A DNA stretch of 64,000 nt from Gemmata sp051859125 (GTDB lineage: Bacteria > Planctomycetota > Planctomycetia > Gemmatales > Gemmataceae), in assembly GCF_051859125.1 (NCBI RefSeq), contig NZ_JBHYGG010000135.1, positions 1-64,000 of the forward strand. The letters run 5' to 3'. The notes below the pieces were generated by a model that made no database searches, was not told where the DNA came from, and worked only from the letters and a program-made list of their open reading frames with translations. Both the position numbers and the translations under genes were made by a program. Every line of letters begins with the position of its first letter. Position 1 is the first letter of the stretch. Positions 42,262 through 51,041 of this stretch are shown here, one piece after another.

Positions 42262-43716
42262 TCACTTCTTCTTCGGCTCGTCCTTCTTCGGCTCTTCTTT
42301 CGTGACGATGCCGGGGCTCGCGTTCCAGATCCGCATCGGCTTGCCGTCGGCCACGGTCCACACGCCGACCGTGCCGTCGTAGCTCCCGCCGGCGACCAGC
42401 GTGCCGTCCGGGCTGAACGCGACCGCGTACACGTAGTCCGTCAGGCCGGAGAGCGTCTTACCGGCCTTCAGGTCCGCGTCCCAGAGCCGCACGGTCTTGT
42501 CGGCGCTGCTGGTCGCGAACACCGCGTCCTTCGGCCCGGCGACGACCTTGAACACGTCGTCGTTGTGCCCGCCGGCGTTCTTCACCTGCTTGCCCTCGCC
42601 GCCCGGCTTCCAGGTGCGGAGCTGCTTGTCGGCCCCGACCGAGAACCCGGCCGAGCCGTCGGCCTTCACCGCCACACCGTACACGATGTTCTGGTGCTCG
42701 GGGAACGTGACGACCGACTCCTTGGCCTTCAGGTCCCACACCTTCGCCGTCTTGTCGCGGCCCGCGGTCACGAGGTACTTCCCGTCGGCCGAGAGCGCGC
42801 ACCCGAGCACCCAGTCGGCGTGGTTCTCGACCGTCTGTTCGAGCTTCGCACCGGCGAGCCCACCCGAGAGATCGAACACCCGCACGGCCCGGTCGCACCC
42901 GCCGGCGGCGAGGGTCTTCCCGTCGGGCGTGACCGCGAGGCACAGCACCGAGTCCTCGACGTCGAACAGGTGCTTCACCAGCACGGCCTTGTCGTTGACC
43001 CCGTCGAGCACCTCGACGCCGTCCTCGGTCTTGCCCTTCGCGCCAAGGTCGTAGACCCGCACGTCGCCCTCCTGCCCGGGGCGGCCGCCGGCGACCGCGA
43101 GCTTGCCGTCCGGGAGGAACGCGAGCCCGTAGGCGCGCTCGGCCCGCGTGTACAGCCGCTTCGCGAGCTTCCCCGTCTCGACGGCCCACACCGTGACCTC
43201 GTGGTGCCCGCCGACGACCAGCGACTTGCCGTCCGGGGTGAACGCGACGGCGTTGACGATCGTCGGGAACGGGTACACCTTGGGCGGCACCGGCGGCTTC
43301 CAGCGGACGCGGAGTTCCTTCACCAGGTCGGCCTTCGGGTCGAGCCCGGCGTCGAGCTTCGCGCCCTGCTTGATCCACTCGGCGACGATCGCGGCCTTGT
43401 CCTTGGGCACGGCCTCGCCCTTGTCGCGGGGCGGCATCCGCCGCTGCTCGGCGGTGACGATCAGGTCGTGGAACTCGCTCTTGTCCGGCTTGCCGGGGGT
43501 GATCGGCTCGCCGTTCGCGCCGCCGGCCATGATCTTCTCGTAGGTCGTCATGTCGTACTTGCCGGCCTTCTTCTTGGCGTCGTGGCACGCGAGGCAGTTC
43601 TCCTTGAGGACCGGGGCCACGTCGGTGATGAAGCTGACCGGCTTGCCCTGCTGGGCCGCGGCCGGGCCGGCCGCCAGCAGGCACGAAACGAACGCAACCG
43701 GGAAGAGGCGGGTCAT
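42262..43716 (-). CDS. Exported cytochrome c-like (CxxCH) and WD40 beta-propeller protein
   Basis: 484 residues, signal peptide MTRLFPVAFVSCLLAAGPAAA. Residues about 27-120 are a planctomycete cytochrome C domain: VAPVLKENCLACHDAKKKAG with one CxxCH heme site and a distal MPPRDKGEAV methionine. A seven-bladed WD40 propeller follows (AFTPDGKSLVVGG, ALSADGKYLVTAGRDKTAKVWDL, SSADKTVRLWDADL, AFSPDGTLVAGGSYDGTVGVWTV). A lysine-rich tail (EEPKKDEPKKK) ends it. The pairing is characteristic of Planctomycetota, where its electron partner is unknown. Confidence 0.92.
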   Translation of the reverse strand: MTRLFPVAFVSCLLAAGPAAAQQGKPVSFITDVAPVLKENCLACHDAKKKAGKYDMTTYEKIMAGGANGEPITPGKPDKSEFHDLIVTAEQRRMPPRDKGEAVPKDKAAIVAEWIKQGAKLDAGLDPKADLVKELRVRWKPPVPPKVYPFPTIVNAVAFTPDGKSLVVGGHHEVTVWAVETGKLAKRLYTRAERAYGLAFLPDGKLAVAGGRPGQEGDVRVYDLGAKGKTEDGVEVLDGVNDKAVLVKHLFDVEDSVLCLAVTPDGKTLAAGGCDRAVRVFDLSGGLAGAKLEQTVENHADWVLGCALSADGKYLVTAGRDKTAKVWDLKAKESVVTFPEHQNIVYGVAVKADGSAGFSVGADKQLRTWKPGGEGKQVKNAGGHNDDVFKVVAGPKDAVFATSSADKTVRLWDADLKAGKTLSGLTDYVYAVAFSPDGTLVAGGSYDGTVGVWTVADGKPMRIWNASPGIVTKEEPKKDEPKKK

Positions 43717-43997
43717 GGGGCAGCGCTCCGAAGTGCGGTGGGGCAGGTGACGTTAGTGTATCCGCTGTTGCGGCGGCGGGGAACCGGAAAGCCGCCGCGC
43801 GCCGGGCGGTCCGGTTCCGCGGGACCGGCCGGTTGTGCCGGTGGGGCGCACGTTGGTGTCCGAACCGGGCCGTAGAATGCATTTCCACACAATGGGCGTG
43901 CCGGGTCGCGGCCCGCGGAGCCGAAAGGTTCCCGAGCCGCCCGGAGCGCCGCACCCACCGGGCCGAGCCGCTCCCCTCGGAGGTCGCAGAGGGCAAC

Positions 43998-45395
43998 ATG
44001 AACATTATTCGCTGGCTGAACTCGTTGAACGCCCGCCGGTCCGCCGCGTCGCGGCCGTCGCCCCGCGTCCCGGGCCTCCGCGGCTGGGAGCAACTCGAGG
44101 ACCGGGTCGTCCCGTCGGCCGCGAGCGACGCCTTCGTCGCCAAGCTCTACACGGACCTGTTCGACCGGGCCGCGACCGCGTCCGAGGTGGCCGCGTGGTC
44201 CCGGCTGTTCGACGCCGGCACGACCGACCAGCGGCAGACGGCCCTCGACCTCCAGGGGAGCGCCGAGTACCGCAACAACCTCGTCACCGAGATCTTCCAG
44301 ACCGCCCTGGGCCGGGCGCCCGACGCCGCGAGCCTGAACTTCTACGTTGAGCAACTGCGGACCGTTTCGGCGGAGCGGGTCGAGGCCGCGGTCCTCGGCT
44401 CGGCCGAGTTCTTCCAGCGGTTCGGCGGAACGAACACGGGGTTCGTCGCGGGGCTGTACAAGGTCGCGCTGGAGCGGAACCCGGACGCGGCCGGGGTGTC
44501 GTACTTCGTCCGGGCGCTCGACTCGGGCACCAGCCGCGAGGACGTGGCGCTCCAGCTCCTCACCAGCACCGAGCACCACGTCCGGTCCGTGTACGGCGCG
44601 TACGAGCGGTTCCTGGGCCGCGGCCCCGAGGCGGCCGGGCTGCAGAACTGGGTCGAGTTCCTGGGCGACGGCGGGTCGGTGCGGGGTCTGATCGCCGGCG
44701 TCGCGGCGGCCCCCGAGTACACGGCGGCCCCGGCCCCGCCCGCACCCCCGGCGAGCGGCGTCACCGTCACCCCGCCCGCGACCCAGTCGAACCCCAACGG
44801 CGCGACCGTCTCCGGGGTCGCGGTGACCGCCACCGGGACCGGGACCGGGAGCGGCCCGATCATTTACTCCGCCGCGAACCTGCCCCCGGGGCTGACCATC
44901 AACCCGCTGACCGGCGTCATCGGCGGCACCATCGCGGCGAACGGGAGCAACAACAGCCCGTACAACGTGCGGGTCACGGCGACCCAGGGCGCACAGACCG
45001 GCACCGCGAACTTCACCTGGGTCGTGCCCACCAGCGCCACCAGTACGCTCCCGTTCTCGCTGACCGACGCCGGGTGGATCACCCTGCCGAGCGGGGTCCG
45101 GTACAAGGACGTGACCGTCGGGACCGGGGCGACAGCCGCCGTGGGCAGCAACATTACCGTCGGGTACAACGGCTACCTCACGAATGGCATGCAGTTCGAT
45201 TCGGGCACCCTGACGAACCGACCTCTCGAGGATCTGATCCCGGGGTGGAATGACGCGATCCCGGGGATGAAGGTCGGCGGGGTGCGGCTGCTCGACATCC
45301 CCTCGTCCCGCGGGTACGGCACGGCCGGCTTTGGGACGTCGATCCCGGGGAACGCCGAGCTGGCGTTCCGGGTCGAGCTGAGGGGCGTGTCCTGA
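43998..45395 (+). CDS. Exported DUF4214-Ig-FKBP-type peptidyl-prolyl isomerase fusion
   Basis: 465 residues, start after GGAGG (15 bases) and a nearer GAGG. The N-terminus is arginine-rich and carries LEDRVVPSA at about 33-41, the planctomycete LE(P/D)R-type export/anchor motif. DUF4214 follows (about 45-225; SDAFVAKLYTDLFDRAATASEVAAW, repeated as AYERFLGRGPEAAGLQNWVEFL). Then comes a putative Ig domain (about 255-345, SAANLPPGLTINPLTGVIGGT). An FKBP domain ends it (about 360-465; ITVGYNGYLTNGMQFDSG, DLIPGWNDAIPGMKVGGVRLLDIPSSRGYG, IPGNAELAFRVEL). The FKBP part is expected to fold prolyl peptides on exported proteins. Confidence 0.9.
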   Translation: MNIIRWLNSLNARRSAASRPSPRVPGLRGWEQLEDRVVPSAASDAFVAKLYTDLFDRAATASEVAAWSRLFDAGTTDQRQTALDLQGSAEYRNNLVTEIFQTALGRAPDAASLNFYVEQLRTVSAERVEAAVLGSAEFFQRFGGTNTGFVAGLYKVALERNPDAAGVSYFVRALDSGTSREDVALQLLTSTEHHVRSVYGAYERFLGRGPEAAGLQNWVEFLGDGGSVRGLIAGVAAAPEYTAAPAPPAPPASGVTVTPPATQSNPNGATVSGVAVTATGTGTGSGPIIYSAANLPPGLTINPLTGVIGGTIAANGSNNSPYNVRVTATQGAQTGTANFTWVVPTSATSTLPFSLTDAGWITLPSGVRYKDVTVGTGATAAVGSNITVGYNGYLTNGMQFDSGTLTNRPLEDLIPGWNDAIPGMKVGGVRLLDIPSSRGYGTAGFGTSIPGNAELAFRVELRGVS

Positions 45396-45429
45396 CGCGG
45401 GGTTCCGAAAGGGCGCTTCCCCGCTGCTG

Positions 45430-45479
45430 CCGGTGGCCCCGGCCCCTGGTCCTCCACGGGCCGGGGTCGGGGCCACCGG
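45430..45479. terminator. Hairpin between convergent genes
   Basis: A 12-bp perfect stem (ccggtggccccg/cggggccaccgg) lies between the FKBP fusion gene and the MATE gene, which end towards each other. It lacks a T-run. It may serve both as a terminator. Confidence 0.5.
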
Positions 45480-45502
45480 AACCGGACCGCGGGGCCGTTG
45501 AT

Positions 45503-46921
45503 TCACACCTCGATCCGCTTCCACCGGCCGCTCGCGAACCGGACCGCGAAGAAGCTGCCCCGCACCCAGATGTCGGTACACATCGCCACCCACGCGCCGT
45601 ACAGGCCCAGGTCCCACCCCGGGACCGAGCCGAGCGGCCCGAGGCTCACCTCCGGCATGGTCAGCAGGTGCGCGAGCGGGAGCCGGACGCCGAGGAACCC
45701 GACCCAACTGATGAGCACCGGGACGCGGGTGTCGCCGGCGCCGCGCAGCGCCGCCGTGAAGATGATCTGGCTCGCGAGTGCCGGCATCGCCACCGCGATG
45801 AGCCGCAGCACCGGCACCCCGGCGTCGACCACCGGCTGCGACGCCTCCTCGTGGCAGAACAACCGGAACATCGGCTCGGCGAACAGGAGCCAGCTCGCCC
45901 CCATCGCGACCATCGCGGCCGCGCCCATCTGGAACGCGACCCACCCGCACCGGGCCGCCCGTGCCGGGTTCCCGGCCCCGAGGTTCTGGCCGATCAGCGC
46001 CATCGCCGCGGTGCCGAACGCGCCCCCGGCCAGGAACCCGAGCGACTCCCACAGGAGCGCGATGCCGTGCGCCGCGGTCGCCGTGTCGCCGAGCCGGTTC
46101 ACGAGGCTCAGGAACCAGAGCTGGCACAGCGCCACCGACATGCTGTCCACCCCGGCCGGCACGCTCACCCACAGGAGCCGGCGGAGCAGCGCGGCGTCCG
46201 GGACGAGGTTCGCCAGCCGGAGCTTGAGCCCCGACTTCCCGCGGGCCAGGACCACGAGCAGCACGGCGCACCCGGTGACGTGGCTCAGCCCGGTGCCGAG
46301 CGAGATCCCCGCGAACCCGAGCCCGCCCCACGACCCGACGCCGAAGCACAGCCCCCACGCGAGCGGGATGTTCAGCACCGCGACCAGGCCGAGCACCTTC
46401 AGCCCGGTGCGGGTGTCGCCGGCCCCGGCCAGGCACGCGATGCACGCCGACTCGGTGATCTGGAACGCGAGCAGCACCGCGAGCGGCGTGAGGAACTCGA
46501 CCGCGGCGGCCGCGGCGTTCCCGGTGAGTTGCAAGGCGCCGACGAGGTGCGGGAGCCCGAGCAGCGCCGCGATTGTGCCGACCAGCCCGAGCGCCGCTCC
46601 GAGCATGATCGCCTGACCGGTGACGCGGTGCGCCAGTGCGAAGTCGCGCGCGCCGACGAACCGCGCCACCAGCGCCGTCGCGCCGACGCTCACGACCACG
46701 GTGTAGCTCGACACGAACCAGTACAGGTAGCCGGCGGTGTTCAGGGCCGCGAGGTACGTCTTGCGGTCGGCCGGGTCGGCGACCGGGAAGTTGTCCGCGA
46801 GGTACTGGTCCGACAGCCGCACGAGGACGAGCAGGTACTGCTGCGCCATCGCCGGCAGCGCCAGGGCGAGAACGGTGCGCCAGATCGGCCGCTCGTCGCG
46901 TGCGGGGGGAGGAGCTTCCAT
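45503..46921 (-). CDS. MATE-family multidrug/sodium antiporter
   Basis: 472 residues, start MEAPPPARDERPIWRTVLALALPAMAQQY at 46921. Twelve hydrophobic segments in two similar halves are visible, each half containing the MATE-type element at its start (LALPAMAQQYLLVLVRLSDQYLA; LLWVSVPAGVDSMSVALCQLWFL). CLAGAGDTRTGLKV and AALRGAGDTRVPVL are the paired family motifs. It would export cationic compounds or metabolites using Na+ or H+. There is no adjacent regulator. It is divergent from mqnA. Confidence 0.92.
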   Translation of the reverse strand: MEAPPPARDERPIWRTVLALALPAMAQQYLLVLVRLSDQYLADNFPVADPADRKTYLAALNTAGYLYWFVSSYTVVVSVGATALVARFVGARDFALAHRVTGQAIMLGAALGLVGTIAALLGLPHLVGALQLTGNAAAAAVEFLTPLAVLLAFQITESACIACLAGAGDTRTGLKVLGLVAVLNIPLAWGLCFGVGSWGGLGFAGISLGTGLSHVTGCAVLLVVLARGKSGLKLRLANLVPDAALLRRLLWVSVPAGVDSMSVALCQLWFLSLVNRLGDTATAAHGIALLWESLGFLAGGAFGTAAMALIGQNLGAGNPARAARCGWVAFQMGAAAMVAMGASWLLFAEPMFRLFCHEEASQPVVDAGVPVLRLIAVAMPALASQIIFTAALRGAGDTRVPVLISWVGFLGVRLPLAHLLTMPEVSLGPLGSVPGWDLGLYGAWVAMCTDIWVRGSFFAVRFASGRWKRIEV

Positions 46922-47027
46922 GCGGGAATGATAAGCGCGCCGCCGGGCCGAGACAGCGGAGCACGGGACGGAGATCAACTCGGGCACGCACACGGGCACG
47001 CACGCGGACACGGATTCGGGGCGAACC

Positions 47028-47073
47028 CTGAGCGCCAGCGAGGGGGTAGCGCGACCCCCTCGCTGGCGCTCAG
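47028..47073. repeat. 46-base palindrome with 20-bp perfect arms
   Basis: Arms 47028-47047 and 47054-47073 are exact inverse complements with a 6-base loop. The central gcgagggggt/accccctcgctgg words also occur at about 42211-42240. It lies between the divergent MATE and mqnA genes. Confidence 0.8.
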
Positions 47074-47151
47074 AGTTTGCCCGGTCGCAGCGTTTTCCCG
47101 CAGCCGAAGGCTGCCCGACGCTGTTGCGTTCGCCGTGCGGTTATCGGTTCT

Positions 47152-47157
47152 TATAAC
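47152..47157 (+). promoter_or_regulatory. Candidate -10 box for mqnA (TATAAC)
   Basis: TATAAC lies 44 bases before the mqnA ATG. A weak TTCGCC is found 17 bases upstream. Only the -10 is convincing. Confidence 0.4.
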
Positions 47158-47201
47158 GACGGCTGCGAGGCACGCGGCCGAGCCGCACGAAGGTCCGAAC
47201 G

Positions 47202-48020
47202 ATGGCCACGAAACTCCGCGTCGGTGCGGTCAACTACCTGAACGCGAAGCCGCTCGTCGAGCGGCTCGGCGAGTTCGCGCCCGACGTCGCACTGTCCCTC
47301 GACCTGCCGAGCCGCCTCGCCGACCAGTTGGCCGCCGGCGACCTCGACGTCGGGCTCATCCCCGTGGTCGAGTTCTTCCGTGGCGACGGGTACACGTTCG
47401 TCCCGAACGTCGCCATCGCGTCCCGCGGGCCGGTGCTGAGCGTCACGCTGTTCAGCCGCGTCCCGTGGGCCGACATTCGCTCGGTCGCGCTCGACGAGGG
47501 CTCGCGAACCAGCGCCGCACTCACGAAGATCCTGCTGCGGACGAAGCACGGGCTGGACCCGCGGTTCGAGCAACTGCCGATCGACTCGCCGGCCGAGGCC
47601 GCGGGTACCGACGCGGTGCTGCTCATCGGCGACCGGGCCATGCGGGCGTGCCTCCCGGGCCACCGCTACGCCTTCGACCTCGGCGAGGAGTGGACCGCCT
47701 GGACCGGCCTGCCGATGGTGTACGCGGTGTGGGCGGTCCGCGGCGGCGTCGAACTGGGTGCGACCGAGCGGGCGTTCCACCGGGCCAAAGAGTGGGGCCT
47801 GTCGCGGGCCGGGCTGATCGCCCAGCGCGAGGCCCCGGGGCTCGGCCTCGACGCCGGGTTCTGCCGCCGCTACCTCGAGACCGTGATCCGCTACGACCTC
47901 GGCCCGGCCGAACTCGCGGGCCTGCGGAAGTACCGCGAACTCGCCGCGGACTTGGGACTGGTCCCCGAAGCGCGCCCGCCGTTCGTCGGCAGAGAAACCG
48001 AAGCGGTGGCCCGCGGGTGA
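47202..48020 (+). CDS. mqnA: Chorismate dehydratase MqnA
   Basis: 272 residues, AAGG before the ATG. It starts ATKLRVGAVNYLNAKPLVERL, the MqnA signature, with LDLPSRLADQLAAGDLDVGLIPVVEF, then RTSAALTKILL and GDRAMRA in the periplasmic-binding-protein-like fold. It converts chorismate to 3-enolpyruvoyl-benzoate, the first committed step of the futalosine route to menaquinone. mqnC follows in the same direction, 134 bases on, with a palindromic element between them. The family assignment is secure. Confidence 0.95.
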   Translation: MATKLRVGAVNYLNAKPLVERLGEFAPDVALSLDLPSRLADQLAAGDLDVGLIPVVEFFRGDGYTFVPNVAIASRGPVLSVTLFSRVPWADIRSVALDEGSRTSAALTKILLRTKHGLDPRFEQLPIDSPAEAAGTDAVLLIGDRAMRACLPGHRYAFDLGEEWTAWTGLPMVYAVWAVRGGVELGATERAFHRAKEWGLSRAGLIAQREAPGLGLDAGFCRRYLETVIRYDLGPAELAGLRKYRELAADLGLVPEARPPFVGRETEAVARG

Positions 48021-48123
48021 CGCGGATGAGCGGCAGGATCGAGGCCCGATCGGACGAGATCCGCTCTTGGAACTCCGGTCGGGTGCGACCCTCTTCATCC
48101 TGGCTTCGATCCGCGTCACCCGC
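48013..48123. repeat. 111-base palindromic element between mqnA and mqnC
   Basis: Perfect 15-bp arms (48013-48027 and 48109-48123) enclose a core with further partial complementarity. The left arm includes the mqnA stop codon, so the element begins inside the coding sequence. Confidence 0.75.
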
Positions 48124-48154
48124 GTGCCATCGCTTCTCTTGGGAGACGTCCGTC

Positions 48155-49270
48155 ATGACCGCAACCACCGACACCATTCTCGCGAAGGCCGTTGCGGGCG
48201 AGCGCCTGACCCCCGCCGAGGGCGTCGCGCTGTTCGCGTGCCGCGACCTGCACAAGCTCGGCCGCGCCGCGCACGCCGTCACGATGCGGCTGCACCCGGA
48301 GCCGTACCGCACGTTCAACATCGACCGCAACGTGAACTACACGAACGTGTGCGCCGCGGTGTGCGACTTCTGCGCGTTCTACCGCAAGTCGGGCGACGCC
48401 GACGCCTACGTGCTGCCCCGCGAGGAGCTGTACAAGAAGATCGAGGAGACGATCGCCCTCGGCGGCGACCAGATCCTCATGCAGGGCGGGATGCACCCGT
48501 CGCTGAAGCTGGAGTGGTACGAGGAACTCCTGCGCGACCTGCGGAGCCGCTACCCGCAGGTGAACCTGCACGCCTTCAGCCCGCCGGAAATCTGGCACTT
48601 CCACAAGCTCAACAAGCTGCCGCTGCGCACCGTGCTGCAACGGCTCAAGGACGCGGGGCTCGGGAGCCTCCCGGGCGGCGGCGGCGAGATCCTCGTGGAC
48701 CGCGTGCGCAAGGAACTGACCAAGAACAAGGCGCTCTCGGACGAGTGGCTCGAAGTGTCGCGGGTGTGGCACCAGCTCGGCGGCCGCTCGACCTGCACGA
48801 TGATGTTCGGGCACGTCGAGACCGACGCCGACCGCGTCGAGCACCTGACCCGGCTCCGCGACCTGCAGGACGAGACCGGCGGGTTCACCGCGTTCATCTG
48901 CTGGACGATGCAGCCGGGCCACAAGATGGCCGACGCGCCCGAGAGCGGCGCGTTCGAGTACCTCCGCACGCAGGCGATCGCCCGGCTGTACCTCGACAAC
49001 GTCCCGAACATCCAGTCGTCGTGGGTGACGCAGGGCGGCAAGATCGGCCAGGTCGCGCTGTTCTTCGGCGCGAACGACATGGGCTCGTTGATGATCGAGG
49101 AGAACGTCGTCGCGTCGGCCGGCACGGTCCACTACCTGACGCTCGAGGAGATCAAGCGGTCGATCCGCGAGGCCGGGTGGGAGCCGCGGCAGCGGAACGT
49201 GTTCTACCAACTCGTCGAGGAGCGCGCCCCGCGGCCGAACGCGGGGACCGCGTTGCCGGTCCTCGCCTGA
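48155..49270 (+). CDS. mqnC: Cyclic dehypoxanthinyl futalosine synthase MqnC
   Basis: 371 residues; the ATG at 48155 has GGGAG 9 bases upstream. The radical SAM cluster motif C-x3-C-x2-C is seen in VCAAVCDFCAFYRK. Typical MqnC segments follow: RNVNYTNVC, LMQGGMHPSLKLEWYE, LPGGGGEILVDRVR, CTMMFGHVET, IQSSWVTQGGKIGQVALFFGANDMGSLMIEENVV. It cyclises dehypoxanthine futalosine in menaquinone biosynthesis. mqnB and mqnD are not in the window. It is likely co-transcribed with mqnA unless the intervening element stops transcription. Confidence 0.95.
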   Translation: MTATTDTILAKAVAGERLTPAEGVALFACRDLHKLGRAAHAVTMRLHPEPYRTFNIDRNVNYTNVCAAVCDFCAFYRKSGDADAYVLPREELYKKIEETIALGGDQILMQGGMHPSLKLEWYEELLRDLRSRYPQVNLHAFSPPEIWHFHKLNKLPLRTVLQRLKDAGLGSLPGGGGEILVDRVRKELTKNKALSDEWLEVSRVWHQLGGRSTCTMMFGHVETDADRVEHLTRLRDLQDETGGFTAFICWTMQPGHKMADAPESGAFEYLRTQAIARLYLDNVPNIQSSWVTQGGKIGQVALFFGANDMGSLMIEENVVASAGTVHYLTLEEIKRSIREAGWEPRQRNVFYQLVEERAPRPNAGTALPVLA

Positions 49271-49293
49271 GTCGGCACAATGACCGTGTACCC

Positions 49294-49441
49294 GAAGAGA
49301 GTGATCCGCAGATTACGCAGTAGACACAGATTCAGAACCAAGACAGATGAAGCAGAGTTCGCGAGAGGACTCTGCGCCCGTTGTGCCTGCGCTCTGTCTT
49401 TCAATCTGTGTCTTCTGCGTAAGCTCTGGATCACTCTCTTC
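49294..49441. repeat. 148-base palindromic element after mqnC
   Basis: Arms of 39 bases (49294-49332 and 49403-49441) match at 35 positions in inverse complement and contain acgcag and agacacagatt words. The core holds an inner hairpin (cagagttc/gactctg). It is AT-richer than its surroundings and separates mqnC from the next gene. Confidence 0.82.
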
Positions 49442-49475
49442 GTGCTTCTCCGAGCGGTCCCGGTGCGGGGTCAGC

Positions 49476-50252
49476 ATGGCCGACGACTTCGCGATGCGGA
49501 TGCAACTCCAGCGGGTGGTCGCGTACCGCGAGCTGCGGGCCGGGGTGCGCCGGTCCGGCCGCGGGAACGTCTTCTTCGCCCTCGTCATGCTCTTCTTCGC
49601 GTACCTCGTGTGGGAGCAGCGGGCCGGGGCCGGCGGCGTCCCGCTCGCGGCAATCCTGTACGGGGCGCTCGCTGTCGGTGAGCTGTGCGTCGGGCTGTTC
49701 AAGTGGCTGTTCCCCTCGGCCGAGGGGGTGCTCCTCGACGGGTTCGTGTTGCTCGCGTTCGTGGGGTACAACTTCCTCGCGTTCCTCGGGGGCCGCCCGC
49801 CGGCGTACGTGATCCTGTTCGGGCTGTTCATGCTGTGGGCGGCGGTCGGGCGGTTCAAGGCGTACGCGCAGCTCCGCCGCATGTTCGCGCACCGGCCCAG
49901 CCCCGAGCACCTCGCGTGGTTCGACGACCTCGTCGCCGAGATCCGCGCCGCCGACCCGCAGGCCGACGAGCTGGCCCTTGACCTGCCCACCAAGCCGCAC
50001 TGGAAGGTGAAGCTCCTCGGCACCACCGCGTTCTTCGTCGGCGCGAAGGGCGACCCGGTGTGGGTCGCCGGGCCGGACGACTTCGAGCTCCTCCGCGAGA
50101 AGGCCGACCACGGCACCGGCCGGCGGAAGGCGCTCCTGCGGCTCGGCGCGGACCACGCCCCCGAGTTCGAAATCACCGACCCGACCTGGGCGAACTACGC
50201 GAGGTGGCGGGCCGCGAACCCGCCGGCGTCCGCCGCCGCCCGCACCGGGTGA
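49476..50252 (+). CDS. Integral membrane protein of unknown function
   Basis: 258 residues. The ATG at 49476 is used because upstream in-frame starts lie within the palindromic element. Four hydrophobic segments are visible between residues 28 and 130 (VFFALVMLFFAYLVW, PLAAILYGALAVGELCVGLF, FVLLAFVGYNFLAFLG, YVILFGLFMLWAAVG). A soluble C-terminal domain of about 120 residues follows (PSPEHLAWFDDLVAEIRAADPQADELALDL). No family is recognised. It is 41 bases upstream of the ABC ATPase gene, so it may be transcribed with it, but it does not resemble a standard ABC permease. Confidence 0.7.
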   Translation: MADDFAMRMQLQRVVAYRELRAGVRRSGRGNVFFALVMLFFAYLVWEQRAGAGGVPLAAILYGALAVGELCVGLFKWLFPSAEGVLLDGFVLLAFVGYNFLAFLGGRPPAYVILFGLFMLWAAVGRFKAYAQLRRMFAHRPSPEHLAWFDDLVAEIRAADPQADELALDLPTKPHWKVKLLGTTAFFVGAKGDPVWVAGPDDFELLREKADHGTGRRKALLRLGADHAPEFEITDPTWANYARWRAANPPASAAARTG

Positions 50253-50293
50253 GCCGACTCCTGCCCCACCAGACATCAGAAGCGACCCTCAGC

Positions 50294-51019
50294 ATGATCG
50301 AAGTCCTCGACCTGTCGAAGTCGTTCTCCGGGCCGCACGGCACCAAGGCCGCCGTGGACGCGGTCCGGTTCGTCGTCCGCCCCGGCGAGGTGCTCGGGCT
50401 ACTCGGCCCGAACGGGGCCGGGAAGACGACCACGCTGCGGATGCTCTGCACCGTGCTCAAGCCCACGGCCGGCACCGCCACCGTCGCGGGCTACGACGTC
50501 GTCACCCAGCCGTCCGAGGTCCGGCGGCACGTCGGGTTTCTTTCTGCCAATACCGGCGTGTACGACCGCATGACCGCGTGGGAGATGGTGCGGTACTACG
50601 GCGAGTTGCACCAGATCCCGTGGGGCGACCTCGGCCCGCGGATGGAGGAGCTGTTCGCCACGCTCCAGATGAACGACTTCCGCAACGTCGTCGGCGGCAA
50701 GATGAGCACCGGGATGAAGCAGAAGGTGTCGATCGCGCGGGCGCTGGTGAACGACCCGCCGGTGCTCATCTTCGACGAGCCCACGAACGGGCTCGACGTG
50801 CTGATCCAGCGGGCCGTGCTCGACAGCATCAAGCAGCTCCGCGGCCGCGGCAAGACGATCCTGTTCTCGACGCACATCATGCGGGAGGTCGAGAAGCTGT
50901 GCGACCGCGTGGCGATCATGGCACACGGGAAGATCGTGTGCTGCGGCACGCTCGAAGAGCTGCGGACCGTGTACAAGCAGGACGACCTGGAGGAGCTGTT
51001 CTTCGCGCTGGTGAGCTGA
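50294..51019 (+). CDS. ABC transporter ATP-binding protein (NatA/CcmA-like)
   Basis: 241 residues. Walker A is GPNGAGKTTT, Walker B is VLIFDEPTNGLD, and the H-loop is FSTHIM. The signature segment is MSTGMKQKVSIARAL rather than LSGGQ, as in the NatA group of export ATPases. SEVRRHVGFLSANTGVYDRMTAWE is also NatA-like. No permease (NatB) is encoded next to it; the next gene is on the other strand. It may therefore serve a permease encoded elsewhere or the membrane protein upstream. Confidence 0.92.
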   Translation: MIEVLDLSKSFSGPHGTKAAVDAVRFVVRPGEVLGLLGPNGAGKTTTLRMLCTVLKPTAGTATVAGYDVVTQPSEVRRHVGFLSANTGVYDRMTAWEMVRYYGELHQIPWGDLGPRMEELFATLQMNDFRNVVGGKMSTGMKQKVSIARALVNDPPVLIFDEPTNGLDVLIQRAVLDSIKQLRGRGKTILFSTHIMREVEKLCDRVAIMAHGKIVCCGTLEELRTVYKQDDLEELFFALVS

Positions 51020-51041
51020 CGCGGCTCGCCCGGACCCGCGG

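Noticed and set aside
50294..51019. ABC ATPase as part of a complete drug or lantibiotic exporter
   Set aside because: No permease or biosynthetic gene is adjacent; the upstream membrane protein lacks ABC permease features.
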